A DNA stretch of 64,000 bases, taken from Poriferisodalis sp022821985. Its GTDB lineage: Bacteria; Actinomycetota; Acidimicrobiia; Acidimicrobiales; Poriferisodalaceae. The notes beneath the pieces were generated by a model, which saw only the letters and a list, made by a program, of their open reading frames with translations, was not told where the DNA came from and did not search any database. The stretch's first letter is position 1. The number at the start of each line of letters is the position of its first letter. Shown here piece after piece: positions 9,300 through 18,208 of the stretch. The stretch is from contig NZ_OZ244781.1 of NCBI RefSeq assembly GCF_965219595.1, positions 1,240,001 through 1,304,000 on the forward strand, read 5' to 3'. A program made the position numbers and the translations under genes.

Positions 9300-9839
9300 G
9301 TGGCATCCGATGGGGCGAAGCCGTCAAAGAAGGGCCGCAAGCAGGCGGCGCAGGCTCCTGCCGCGCAGGTCACGGTGAAGGCACGCCGGCGCCACATCGA
9401 GCGGGGCCGCTATTCCAATGCGCCCGTGGACCGGGCGGCCGGCGGCGTCGTGTGCCACGACGGTGCCGTGCTGGTGGTGCACCGGCCGCGGTACGACGAC
9501 TGGTCGTTGCCGAAGGGCCACCTCAACCGAGGCGAGTCCTGGGAAGAGGCGGCATTGCGGGAGGTCCGCGAGGAGACGGGCGTACGGTGCGCGATCACGT
9601 CTGCGCCTTACCCGGTCAGCTACCTGATTGCCAGCGGGGTGCCCAAGCTGGTGCTCTTCTACGCGATGGCACCCACGAAGGTCCCCAAGCGGCTCGCGGG
9701 CGACCCGAGCGAGGTCGACGACGTGGCCTGGTGGGACATCGCCGACGCCGTGCGGGCGCTGAGCTACGAAACCGAACGCGAAGCCTGCGCCGCGCTCACC
9801 ATCTCCCACCTGCGCCGCCGAAGCTCCGCCGCCGGCTAG
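9300..9839 (+). CDS. Nudix hydrolase
   Basis: 179 residues; hydrolyses a nucleoside diphosphate linked to another moiety. The complete Nudix box spans GHLNRGESWEEAALREVREE followed by TGV, fitting GX5EX7REUXEEXGU. The first ~40 residues are Lys/Arg-rich and Ala-rich and precede the fold. The start is GTG with no clear ribosome-binding site, so the mRNA may be leaderless. The gene diverges from the LLM oxidoreductase. Confidence 0.88.
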   Translation: MASDGAKPSKKGRKQAAQAPAAQVTVKARRRHIERGRYSNAPVDRAAGGVVCHDGAVLVVHRPRYDDWSLPKGHLNRGESWEEAALREVREETGVRCAITSAPYPVSYLIASGVPKLVLFYAMAPTKVPKRLAGDPSEVDDVAWWDIADAVRALSYETEREACAALTISHLRRRSSAAG

Positions 9840-9902
9840 CAGCCGAGTCGGCGGTCTCGGCCTTTCATGGGTTTCTCATGATCCGCGTTCCAGAATGAGG
9901 CC

Positions 9903-10619
9903 ATGGGTGCTGATCGGCCGCGCGGTGCCAGCCCCGCGGTAGCCGTGGTCGACGACGATCAGCGCATTCGAGCGGCATTGCGACGCGCCCTGCAGCTCGA
10001 GGGCTATGACGTGCTCGAAGGCAGCGATGGCCTCGAGGGCGAGGCGCTAGCCGGGCGAGCAGACGTGATGGTGCTGGACGCCACCATGCCGAATCTGGGC
10101 GGCTTCGAGCTGTGCCGTCGCCTGCGCGCCGCCGGGAGCCGTCTGCCGATCCTGCTGCTGACGGCGAGGGGCGCCACCGCGGACCGGGTGGAAGGCCTCG
10201 ATGCCGGTGCCGACGACTACTTGGCCAAGCCGTTTGCGCTCGACGAACTGCTGGCTCGGCTGCGGGCGCTGCTGCGCCGGAGTGCCGAAGGCTCGCAGGC
10301 GGATGAAGGCGAGCGACTCGAATGCGCTGGCATCGTGCTCGATACCGCCAGCTACGAGGTGAGCTGCGCCGGCGAGCCCGTCACGCTGACTCACACCGAA
10401 CACCGGCTGCTGGAGCTGTTCCTGCGCAACCCCGGCCGCGTATTGCACCGCGACGAGATCTACGACACGGTGTGGGGCTACGACGCGTCGCTGGCCTCGA
10501 ACTCCTTGGAGGTCTACGTCGGCTACCTGCGGCGCAAACTCGCAGCGGCAGCGGGTTCCGACGGTCACAGGCCGATCCAGACCGTGCGCGGCGTGGGCTA
10601 CGTGCTCCGACCCACATGA
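9903..10619 (+). CDS. OmpR/PhoB-family response regulator
   Basis: 238 residues. The receiver domain carries the acidic pocket DDD 17-19, phospho-acceptor Asp59 (VMVLDATMP) and the conserved Lys in DDYLAKPF. A C-terminal winged helix follows (LTHTEHRLLELFLRNPGRVLHRDEI through VRGVGYVLR). The stop overlaps the kinase start (ATGA), so the pair is coupled. The resemblance is to actinobacterial MprA/PrrA-type regulators; the regulon is unknown. Confidence 0.95.
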   Translation: MGADRPRGASPAVAVVDDDQRIRAALRRALQLEGYDVLEGSDGLEGEALAGRADVMVLDATMPNLGGFELCRRLRAAGSRLPILLLTARGATADRVEGLDAGADDYLAKPFALDELLARLRALLRRSAEGSQADEGERLECAGIVLDTASYEVSCAGEPVTLTHTEHRLLELFLRNPGRVLHRDEIYDTVWGYDASLASNSLEVYVGYLRRKLAAAAGSDGHRPIQTVRGVGYVLRPT

Positions 10620-12016
10620 GCTTCCGTACCCGGCTCGGACTGCTGGTGGCAGCCTCGGTTGCCGTCGCAGTGCTGGCTGTCTCGGGGGTAGCGCTCTGGA
10701 TTGCCCGAGCCGAGGCCCGGTCGGCACTCGATCGCAAGCTGGACGACCGCGTCGCCGTGTTGGTCGCGAGCGGCGGACGCTTGCCCGAACGCCGCAGCGT
10801 GCAGTTCTTCGGACGATTCGTGCCCCGGGACGTGCTCGCCCAGATCGTGGCCCCGAACGGTGCAGTGGTGTACGCGTCTGACGAGGTGCTGCCGGTGACG
10901 CCCGCAGACGTTGCCGTGGCCAATGGCCGAGCTCGTCGGCATCGAACCGATGTGTCAGTGGACGGTGTGCGCCTGCGAGTGTTGACCGTACCGGTGGCAC
11001 CTGCGGGAGCGCTGATGGTCGCCAGCCCGCTCGACGAGGTCGACGCGAACGTGGCCGGCCTGCGCAACGCGTTGGCCGTTGTGGCCGCCATCGGCGTCGC
11101 AGGAGCCGGATTGCTGGGATTCCTGGTGGCGGGTCGCGCCATCCGACCGGTCCGACGGCTCACCGACGCGGCACGGAAGGTCGCGCAGACCCAGGATCTG
11201 GACCAGCCCATCGAACTTGAGCGCGACGACGAGCTGGGCGAGTTGGCGCGCAGCTTCAACGCGATGCTGGAGGCGTTGGCGCTGTCGCGCGCCCAGCAGC
11301 ATCGACTGGTCACCGACGCAGGCCACGAGCTGCGGACACCGCTCACCAGTATCCGCACCAACATCGAATTGCTGGCGCGAGCCGAACAGGCTGCGGCCCA
11401 GCCAGCGGCTGCGACGGCTTCCGACGCGCCCGTCGGCGATGCAGTCGTTGCACTTGACAGCGATGAGCGCCGCCAGATGCTTGACGATGTCCAGTTCGAG
11501 CTCGACCAGCTCACCGAACTGGTGAACGAGCTCGTCGAGCTGGCGACCGACCAGCGATCCCAGGGCGAGCCAGAGCGCGTTGATCTGGCCGAGCTGGCCG
11601 CGTCGGTGGTGGGCCGACACCGCCGCCGGACCGGGACGGAATTCGTGACCGCGTTCGAGCCGTGCGAGACGGTCGTGAATGCAGCGCTGGTCGAGCGGGC
11701 GATCGGCAATCTCGTCGACAACGCGGTGAAGTGGTCGCCACCGGGCGAACCCATCGAGATCAGCGTTGCAGCGGCCGACCGGGAGGCTCATGTCCGGGTG
11801 CGCGACCGCGGGCCCGGAATTCCCGCAGCCCTGCGTGAGACCGTCTTCGAGCGCTTCTACCGGGCCCCCGAAGCACGCTCCCAGCCCGGTTCCGGCCTCG
11901 GACTGTCCATCGTCGATTACGTAGCTCGCAGCCACAACGGCTCAGCGTCGGTCATCGACACCGACGGCCCGGGCACAACCATCGAACTCCGCCTGCCCCT
12001 GGCCGAACTCGACTGA
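10616..12016 (+). CDS. membrane sensor histidine kinase
   Basis: 466 residues: transmembrane helix about 7-29, a short extracytoplasmic domain, a second helix near 145-170, HAMP, then the H box DAGHELRTPLTSIRTN (His237), N box NLVDNAVKW, D box DRGPGIP and G box GSGLGLSIV. It autophosphorylates and passes the phosphate to the regulator encoded just upstream. The start is fixed by the ATGA overlap at 10616; a longer open frame extends upstream but overlaps the regulator. An Ala-rich insert sits in the dimerisation domain. Confidence 0.95.
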   Translation: MSFRTRLGLLVAASVAVAVLAVSGVALWIARAEARSALDRKLDDRVAVLVASGGRLPERRSVQFFGRFVPRDVLAQIVAPNGAVVYASDEVLPVTPADVAVANGRARRHRTDVSVDGVRLRVLTVPVAPAGALMVASPLDEVDANVAGLRNALAVVAAIGVAGAGLLGFLVAGRAIRPVRRLTDAARKVAQTQDLDQPIELERDDELGELARSFNAMLEALALSRAQQHRLVTDAGHELRTPLTSIRTNIELLARAEQAAAQPAAATASDAPVGDAVVALDSDERRQMLDDVQFELDQLTELVNELVELATDQRSQGEPERVDLAELAASVVGRHRRRTGTEFVTAFEPCETVVNAALVERAIGNLVDNAVKWSPPGEPIEISVAAADREAHVRVRDRGPGIPAALRETVFERFYRAPEARSQPGSGLGLSIVDYVARSHNGSASVIDTDGPGTTIELRLPLAELD

Positions 12017-12035
12017 GGCGGCCGCCAGAGTCCAG

Positions 12036-12108
12036 CACCCCCAACGGGATTCGAACCCGTGCCGCCGGCGTGAAAGGCCGGTGTCCTAGGCCGCTAGACG
12101 ATGGGGGC
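12036..12108 (-). tRNA. tRNA-Glu (TTC)
   Basis: Minus-strand cloverleaf beginning GCCCCCATCGTCTAGCGG; anticodon loop CTTTCAC (TTC) in a CCGGC/GCCGG stem; T-loop TTCGAAT. 73 nt with discriminator G. Confidence 0.96.
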
Positions 12109-12121
12109 AGGGCGTCTCAGG

Positions 12122-12610
12122 CTACGCGGTGGTGGCGTCGATGAGTTCTGCGAGCAGCCCGCCGAGGTAGTGGTAGCGCAGCCGTGGCCGCTGTGCGGGA
12201 TCGTGGGGATCGATCTCGGCAGGATCGTCCTCCTCGGAGATGTCGAGTTGGGTGCCGACCACGAGGCGCAGCTCGTTCAGGCCCTGCATCCAAGCGGTGA
12301 TCTGCTCGTCGTCGAGGTGGTCGGCGGCGAGCGTGCTGTCGAGCAGATCGAGGTGCTCGAGGCGTTCGGCCAGCAGATCGTCGCGCATCAGCCGCTGATA
12401 CTCGGCATCACGGTCGGGATCGCTGAGGTAGGCGGGCGGGAACAAGCGGCGCAACGAGGGGTCCAGCCCGTCGCCGCCGTCGCGCGCGGGCGTGTGGTCG
12501 AGCAGGTTGGATCGCAGCTCGCCCACCATCTCGGCCAGCAACCGCCGCTCCCAGTCGGCGAGGTGCACGCTCACCAGCGAGCCGCGAGCACCGAACCGTG
12601 TGCCGCTCAC
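12122..12610 (-). CDS. DUF2017 family protein
   Basis: 162 residues. Actinobacterial DUF2017 proteins are usually encoded directly downstream of clpS, as here. Visible features are the helical segment WERRLLAEMVGELRSNL, the RRLFPPAYLSDPDRDAEYQRL stretch and the end WMQGLNELRLVVGTQLDI. Function unknown; the placement suggests a link to ClpS/ClpCP proteolysis (inference). Confidence 0.8.
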   Translation of the reverse strand: MSGTRFGARGSLVSVHLADWERRLLAEMVGELRSNLLDHTPARDGGDGLDPSLRRLFPPAYLSDPDRDAEYQRLMRDDLLAERLEHLDLLDSTLAADHLDDEQITAWMQGLNELRLVVGTQLDISEEDDPAEIDPHDPAQRPRLRYHYLGGLLAELIDATTA

Positions 12611-12669
12611 GGGAGCTCCGCCGTCAGACTGCCGCCGCCCAGTCGTCGATGCAGCGCGGCGAGCACAGC

Positions 12670-12978
12670 TCAGCTGTCCTTCTGCATGGTGGCCCAGAGG
12701 CCGTATTCGTGGAGTCTGAAGACGTCGAGCTCGGCCTTCTCACGCGAACCCCACGCGACTGCGGCACGGCCCTTGTTGTGCACGTCCAGCATCAGCTCGG
12801 TGGCCTTGGCCTCGCTGTAGCCGAACAGCTTCTGGAACACGTACACGACGTAGCTCATCAGATTGATCGGGTCGTTCCAGACCAGCACCACCCACGGCAC
12901 GTCAGTGCTGTGCTCGTCTTCGCTGGTCGGATCGCGGACAACTTCGGGGTCGGCAACGGCTGGAGCGGTCGGGCTCAC
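12670..12978 (-). CDS. clpS: ATP-dependent Clp protease adaptor ClpS
   Basis: 102 residues from the GTG at 12978. The ClpS core reads VPWVVLVWNDPINLMSYVVYVF, then the helix FGYSEAKATELMLDVHNKGRAAV, which shapes the N-degron pocket and the ClpC/ClpA contact. It delivers N-end-rule substrates to the Clp protease. The chosen start lies 4 bp after the ctaA stop; an in-frame extension upstream would run into ctaA. Confidence 0.93.
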   Translation of the reverse strand: MSPTAPAVADPEVVRDPTSEDEHSTDVPWVVLVWNDPINLMSYVVYVFQKLFGYSEAKATELMLDVHNKGRAAVAWGSREKAELDVFRLHEYGLWATMQKDS

Positions 12979-12982
12979 GGGT

Positions 12983-13978
12983 TCATTCTGCGAAGCCGCG
13001 GCCCGCGATGCCAACCGATTCGGCAACGCCAGTCTCCGCTGAGGCGTGCCGTCGCGTCTCTGCTGCAAGCACCAAGCGGGTCATCGTGATCGTGAGCAGC
13101 GTCGCGCCGACGACATGCAGTGCCACGAGCAGTACGGGCAGCTCATTGAAGTACTGCACGTACCCGATCGCCGCTTGCACGGCCATCGCGCCGATCACGA
13201 TCCGAACGCGCCGGCCAAGCTCGGTCGCTGTCTCGCCCCCCGTTGTCGCGGCCAGTCGTCGCACCCGCAAGGCGAGCAGCAAGGTGGCCGCAGCCAGGAC
13301 TGCCACGGTGATGCCGTGAATGCGGGCCACCGACGGCAGGGCGTACTGCAGGCGCTCGACATGCTCGTCACCGCCGTGGGGCCCGGTGCCGGTCACCACC
13401 GTCCCAGTCCACAGGGCCCCGGCCGTGAGCGCTGCAGCCAGCCATGCGAGCGTCCGGACCTGGGTCGGCAGCCGGACCGTGCCGATGCTGCCAGGCGGCT
13501 GCCCGCCAGATGCTCGATGCTGCAAGACCACCGCAGCCGACACCAGCACCTGCGACGCCAGGAAGTGCGACATCACGATCGGCGGGGACAGGTGAGTCAG
13601 CACGGTCACAGCACCGAGAACGATCTGGAAGACCACGCCGGCCACCAGGCCCAGCGACCACCACACCAAGTCGCTCCGGCGTGGTCGCCGCCACCACGAC
13701 GCCGCGACCGCCACAACGACAGCCGCCGACACCAGGCCGGTCACGATGCGGTTGCCGAATTCCACCCAGCCGTGAAAATCGGCCGCGGGCACGAACTCGC
13801 CGGGTTCGCAGGTCGGCCAGTCGCTGCATCCCAGGCCGCTGCCGGTGAGCCGCACGAGCGATCCGGTGACGACGATCGCTACGAGCGACCACAGGGCCCA
13901 GCGCGCGATCACGGCGAAGCGCTCGGGGGTGACGTACCGCCTGCGCCCTTGCGGCGGCGACGGGTCCGGCAAATTCAC
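12983..13978 (-). CDS. ctaA: heme A synthase (COX15/CtaA)
   Basis: 331-residue polytopic membrane protein that oxidises the C8 methyl of heme O to give heme A for the aa3/caa3 oxidase. Family marks are GSLVRLTGSGLGCSDWPTC with the paired Cys near the first helix, the histidine in EFGNRIVTG, and later helices with conserved His (VMSHFLASQ, RIHG). Divergent from ctaB across only 36 bp, so both share a control region. Confidence 0.92.
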   Translation of the reverse strand: MNLPDPSPPQGRRRYVTPERFAVIARWALWSLVAIVVTGSLVRLTGSGLGCSDWPTCEPGEFVPAADFHGWVEFGNRIVTGLVSAAVVVAVAASWWRRPRRSDLVWWSLGLVAGVVFQIVLGAVTVLTHLSPPIVMSHFLASQVLVSAAVVLQHRASGGQPPGSIGTVRLPTQVRTLAWLAAALTAGALWTGTVVTGTGPHGGDEHVERLQYALPSVARIHGITVAVLAAATLLLALRVRRLAATTGGETATELGRRVRIVIGAMAVQAAIGYVQYFNELPVLLVALHVVGATLLTITMTRLVLAAETRRHASAETGVAESVGIAGRGFAE

Positions 13979-14014
13979 GCTGAAACGTTAGGGGCGACTC
14001 GTAGCCTCACAGCA

Positions 14015-14914
14015 ATGCTGGCGGCGCTGCGCCCAACACTGCGTGGATCAACATTGCGGGGATACGTCGCGCTCACCAAGCCGCGCATCATCGAGCTGCT
14101 GCTGGTGACGACGGTGCCGCCGATGTTCGTGGCTGAACGTGGCGTGCCCTCGCTCGCGCTGATGCTGTTCACCGTGGTCGGCGGCACGCTGTCGGCGGCC
14201 GGCGCCAACACCTTTAACATGTACATCGATCGCGACATCGACGCGACGATGGCTCGCACGGCCCACCGCCCACTGGTGGTCGGCACGGTGACACCGCGCG
14301 CTGCGTTGATCTACGGCGTGGTGCTCGAAGCGGCAGCGTTCGGGATTCTGTGGTGGGGCGCCAATCTGCTCGCAGCCCTGCTCGCGCTGGCTGCGTGCCT
14401 GTTCTACGTGTTCGTGTACACGCTGTGGCTGAAGCGGTCGTCGGCCCAGAACATCGTCATCGGCGGTGCGGCGGGTGCCGCGCCGGTGCTCGTCGGCTGG
14501 GCGGCCGTGACCGGCACGCTGTCGCTCGAGGCCTGGATCGCGTTCGCGATCGTCTTCTTCTGGACTCCGCCGCATTTCTGGGCGCTGGCCATCCGCTATG
14601 CCGACGACTACGACACCGCCGAGGTGCCGATGCTGCCGTCGGTGGCCAGTGAGCGCTCGGTGCTGATCCAGATGACGCTGCACACCCTCGCGGTGATCGC
14701 GCTGTCGCTGTGGTTTGCCGTGGTCGCCGGTGCCGGAGGCCTGTACTGGGCAGTCGCATTGGCCGGCGGCGCTGCCTTCGGATGGCAACTCGTGACGCTG
14801 TGGCGTGCGCTGACGCCCCAGACCGCGATGCGTGTGTTCCACACCTCGATCGCGTACTTGGGGCTGCTGTTCGCGGCGATGGCTGTCGACGTGGTCGTTC
14901 GGCTCAGCTGGTGA
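14015..14914 (+). CDS. ctaB: protoheme IX farnesyltransferase (heme O synthase)
   Basis: 299 residues; a UbiA-fold membrane prenyltransferase that attaches farnesyl to heme B. The first Asp-rich motif is NMYIDRDIDATMARTAHRP and the second is YADDYDTAEVPMLP. The start at 14015 gives MLAALRPTLRGST; the frame is open far upstream, but that region is antisense to ctaA. Product goes to CtaA, then to the oxidase encoded downstream. Confidence 0.95.
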   Translation: MLAALRPTLRGSTLRGYVALTKPRIIELLLVTTVPPMFVAERGVPSLALMLFTVVGGTLSAAGANTFNMYIDRDIDATMARTAHRPLVVGTVTPRAALIYGVVLEAAAFGILWWGANLLAALLALAACLFYVFVYTLWLKRSSAQNIVIGGAAGAAPVLVGWAAVTGTLSLEAWIAFAIVFFWTPPHFWALAIRYADDYDTAEVPMLPSVASERSVLIQMTLHTLAVIALSLWFAVVAGAGGLYWAVALAGGAAFGWQLVTLWRALTPQTAMRVFHTSIAYLGLLFAAMAVDVVVRLSW

Positions 14915-15025
14915 TGAAGCCGTACTGCGAACAATCTGGTTGAGGGGGCCGCGGGTCGCTAGAGTGCCCCGTTGGCGTCGCCCCAAAGCGGCGCTGCCAG
15001 CCGAGTCCGGGAATCACTTCGCCGC

Positions 15026-16792
15026 ATGACCGACGCCACTACCGAAGCGACGCATTCGGGGGGATCTGCCGGGGCCGTCCCGGCAGAAGACCCGACGGCG
15101 TTCGGCTGGCTCAACACCGCCGACCACAAGCGCATCGGCCGGCTGTTCATCGCCTGCTCCTTGCTGTTCGCCCTGGCCGGCGCGGTCGCAGATCTGCTCG
15201 TGCGCTTCGACCTGGCCTCGTCGAGCGACCACACCGTCCTGAACGCCGACTCGTTTGTGCAGGTCTTCACATTCACCCGCGACGCCCTGGTGTTCGGCAT
15301 GCTCATCCCGCTGTTCCTGGGCATCGCCATCTATGTGGTCCCGCTGCAGGTAGGAGCGCCGAACGTCGCCTTCGGGCGGGCGGCGGCCCTGTCGTTCTGG
15401 GGCTGGCTGGTGTCGGCAGGTGTGCTCGTCGGGGCGTACGTCGCCAACGGCGGTCCCGGCGGCGGTTTCTCGGATGGGGTGGATCTGCACCTGCTGGCGC
15501 TTGCAGGGCTCGTGATCTCGCTGCTCACCGGAGCGATCTGTGTTGCCGTCACCACGCTCACCATGCGTGCGCCGGGCATGTACATGGACCGCACCCCGCC
15601 GTTCGCCTGGTCGGCGCTCGTCACGGCGTCGATGCTCGTGGTGAGCCTCGGCGTGGTGCTCGGCCAGATCGTCATTCTCTATATCGAACATCGCTACGGC
15701 CCCCGTTTTCTCGGCGGCAACTACGGCATCTGGTCGCGCATCGATTGGATGTACCGCACGCCGCAGCTGTTCATCTATGTCGTGCCGGTGCTCGGCGTGG
15801 TCGCTGAGATCATGCTGGCCGCCGCCCGCCGCTGGGTCTTCGAGCCGCTGGCGCTCTACTTCACGATGGGACTTGTCGGGCTCTTCGGCTTCGGTGCGTG
15901 GGCCAATTTCGGCATCACCAACGAGGGCACCGACATCGTCGACGGCCTCGAGGGCATCGTGCTGGTCGGCCTGTATGCGGGCGCCCTCGCAGGAGTCTCG
16001 GGCCTGCTGGCGCTGCTCGGCTTCACGCTGTGGCAGAGCCGCAACCGGCCGCGGCCTCGCAGCGGCGCAGTGTCACTGACGCGGCCCAATACGGCGGTAG
16101 TCGCTGCGTTCGGCGCAGGAACGCTCATCGCCGTGGCCGCACTGGTGGGCCTGATCGGCGCCGGCGTGGACTGGCTGCAGATCGCAGGACGCGGCACCGA
16201 TGGGAACGCCCCGCTGCGATTCACCACCTGGGTCACCGGCCAGCAGAGCCTGCTCATCTACGGCGCCGGGCTGCTCGGCGCACTGGCTGCGCTGCACTGG
16301 TGGGCACCCAAGATCTGGGGCCGGCGGCTGTCAGAGCTTGCAGGGTTCGCCAGCCTGCTGGCGATCGGCGGCGGTGCCCTGGTGGCGTGGCTGGGTCCGA
16401 CGCTGTCAGGCGTCTTCACCGAGCAGCCGCAATTCGTCTATGGCGCGCCGCTGCTCACTACTCGCTATGCGAGTCAGGTCGACGATTCGGGCGCTGAAGG
16501 CCTGTCGGCGCTCGGTGCCGTCGGTGTCGTCATCGTGCTGGTCGGCGTGGCGCTGGTGGTGCTGAACCTGCTCGTGAGCGTGGCCATGCGCAAGGGTGCC
16601 GAGACCGAGGCCGACCCGTGGGACGGGCTGACGCCCGAGTGGCTGCTGCCCTCACCGCCCCCGCTCGGCCCTGCTGCGGCCTTGCCGGAGCTCACCTCGG
16701 GAACCCCCTTGCTCGATGCTGAACTCAACGGCAACGGGCTCAACGGGACGGGGGCCGCGGCCGAACGCGACGCAGAAGAGGTGCCGGCCTGA
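15026..16792 (+). CDS. cytochrome oxidase subunit I-like protein lacking heme and copper ligands
   Basis: 588-residue polytopic membrane protein homologous to the CtaD encoded downstream. Shared marks are the start DHKRIG, VPLQVGAPNVAF (VPLQIGARDVAF in CtaD) and the tail DPWDGLTPEWLLPSP (DPWDGRTLEWAIPSP in CtaD). Yet the ligands are gone. The heme His of MHG is T84 in FTR; the HPEVY copper-His/Tyr site reads TPQLF; the HH pair reads NF; the HFHYVLVGG heme ligands read QQSLLIYGA. It therefore cannot be an oxygen-reducing subunit in the usual way. A structural, assembly or regulatory role is conceivable. It is coupled to the next gene by TGATG. Confidence 0.85.
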   Translation: MTDATTEATHSGGSAGAVPAEDPTAFGWLNTADHKRIGRLFIACSLLFALAGAVADLLVRFDLASSSDHTVLNADSFVQVFTFTRDALVFGMLIPLFLGIAIYVVPLQVGAPNVAFGRAAALSFWGWLVSAGVLVGAYVANGGPGGGFSDGVDLHLLALAGLVISLLTGAICVAVTTLTMRAPGMYMDRTPPFAWSALVTASMLVVSLGVVLGQIVILYIEHRYGPRFLGGNYGIWSRIDWMYRTPQLFIYVVPVLGVVAEIMLAAARRWVFEPLALYFTMGLVGLFGFGAWANFGITNEGTDIVDGLEGIVLVGLYAGALAGVSGLLALLGFTLWQSRNRPRPRSGAVSLTRPNTAVVAAFGAGTLIAVAALVGLIGAGVDWLQIAGRGTDGNAPLRFTTWVTGQQSLLIYGAGLLGALAALHWWAPKIWGRRLSELAGFASLLAIGGGALVAWLGPTLSGVFTEQPQFVYGAPLLTTRYASQVDDSGAEGLSALGAVGVVIVLVGVALVVLNLLVSVAMRKGAETEADPWDGLTPEWLLPSPPPLGPAAALPELTSGTPLLDAELNGNGLNGTGAAAERDAEEVPA

Positions 16793-17412
16793 TGTCGGAC
16801 ACGACGGGCACCGTCGAAACCTCGCAGCCGGGGCGCTACAGCGTTCCCGGCCCGCCGCCGCGCCCCCGCAGCCAGCTCGTCGGCACCGGGTTCGCCATCG
16901 CGGCCGGAGCCATGGCGGTCGCCGGGGCACTGGGCCACTACATGGCGCGCCGGCATGCCTCGGGCATCGACCCCGGCCACGACTGGCTCGCCGGCCAATC
17001 GGTGCCGAACCCGCAGCTCGTCTACGCGCTCATCACCCTGCTGGTCTCGGTCGTCACGGCGCACTGGGCGGTGTGGGCCAGCGGCCGCGGTGAACGCGGC
17101 CACACCTGGGTGGGCATGGCGCTCACCCTGGTGATGGGGCTCGCCTTCTTCAACATGGTGATGTTCAGCCTGAACCGCATGGAGCTCGAGATCGGCTCGG
17201 GCGAATGGGCGACCTTGGCATACGCGGTCACCGGGCTCTCACTGGCCATCTTGATTGTCGGGATGTTCTACCTGGGCTTGATGACGCTTCGATCGCTGGG
17301 CGGCAGCGTGGGCCGCGACCGTTCGACGCCGCTCGGTGCAGCGGTTTTCTTCTGGGATTTCGCCGTGCTTGCGTGGGCCGCCACCTGGTACGTCGTGTAC
17401 GTGGTGAAGTAG
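16792..17412 (+). CDS. cytochrome oxidase subunit III-like membrane protein
   Basis: 206 residues with about five transmembrane helices after a Pro-rich cytoplasmic start. It aligns loosely with CtaE: AYAVTGLSLAILIVGMFYL against FYTLTGFHGVHVSLGIIML, and FFWDFAVLAWAATWYVVYVV against LYWHFVDIVWIVIFAVVYLI. The conserved His residues of CtaE are replaced. The start overlaps the preceding stop by one base, so it probably forms a complex with the subunit I-like protein. Confidence 0.65.
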   Translation: MSDTTGTVETSQPGRYSVPGPPPRPRSQLVGTGFAIAAGAMAVAGALGHYMARRHASGIDPGHDWLAGQSVPNPQLVYALITLLVSVVTAHWAVWASGRGERGHTWVGMALTLVMGLAFFNMVMFSLNRMELEIGSGEWATLAYAVTGLSLAILIVGMFYLGLMTLRSLGGSVGRDRSTPLGAAVFFWDFAVLAWAATWYVVYVVK

Positions 17413-17419
17413 GGGATCG

Positions 17420-18208
17420 ATGGTCGGCATCGCCAGCAGGTACTTCGCCGGGCGCATCGCGCTGGCTGCCGCGGCCGCAGTCGTGGTCGGCGTGCTCACG
17501 GGCATGGACGGCACCGGTCATGTGGTGATGTACGCCACGATCGTGCTGGGTGTGGCCGCCGGGGCCTTCGCCCTGCTGTTCGCCCTGGCGCTGACGGTGG
17601 GCGACGGCGACTCGCTCGACCGGGAGCACTCGCACGAGCACCGACCGACTCCGGCGTACTGGCCGATCATGGCAGCGGTTGGCATGGGCGTGCTCATGGT
17701 GGGGCTGGTGACCGACTCCCTGCTCACGATCGCGGGCGTGGCCTTGCTGCTGATCTCCGCGATCGAGTGGACCATGAGCGCCTGGGCGGAGCACCTGTCC
17801 ACCGATGCGGCATCGAATGCGGTCGAACGCGCACGATTGCTGCGACCGTTCGAGATCTCGCTCTACGGCGCGCTGGGCATCGCCATACCGGTGGTGCTCG
17901 CGTCCCGCATCTTCCTGACGGTCAGCAAGACGGCGGCGAGCTATGCAGCCATCGTGATTGCGGCGGTGATCTTGGCGTTCGCCTTCTTGGTGTATGCGAA
18001 ACCGCAGCTGCGCCGCGCCGTCACGGCCTCGATGCTGGTACTGGGTGGCGTTGCGCTCATCGTTGCAGGCATCACCTCAGCCGTGATCGGCGAGCGTGAG
18101 TTCCATCATGTCGGCGGCCACGCCGAAGCTGGCGATCACAGTGAATCCGACGATCACGGTGCCGACGGATCGGGCGAGATGAGCGAGTCCGACGGAGGGC
18201 ACGAGTGA
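17420..18208 (+). CDS. membrane protein with oxidase subunit IV-like segment and His-rich tail
   Basis: 262 residues and about seven hydrophobic helices. Residues near 75-120 (TPAYWPIMAAVGMG through LLLISAIEW) resemble the C-terminal extension of CtaD (SPSYWPIVLAAGMP), suggesting common origin with an actinobacterial subunit IV. The last ~35 residues are rich in His, Asp, Glu and Ser and might bind metal. It sits between the ligand-less I/III pair and ctaC with TGATG overlap to ctaC, so it is part of the same operon. Role unknown. Confidence 0.6.
   Translation: MVGIASRYFAGRIALAAAAAVVVGVLTGMDGTGHVVMYATIVLGVAAGAFALLFALALTVGDGDSLDREHSHEHRPTPAYWPIMAAVGMGVLMVGLVTDSLLTIAGVALLLISAIEWTMSAWAEHLSTDAASNAVERARLLRPFEISLYGALGIAIPVVLASRIFLTVSKTAASYAAIVIAAVILAFAFLVYAKPQLRRAVTASMLVLGGVALIVAGITSAVIGEREFHHVGGHAEAGDHSESDDHGADGSGEMSESDGGHE

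Noticed and set aside
13046..14014. N-terminal extension of ctaB
   Set aside because: The frame is open but antisense to ctaA and low in protein character; the UbiA-type start is at 14015.
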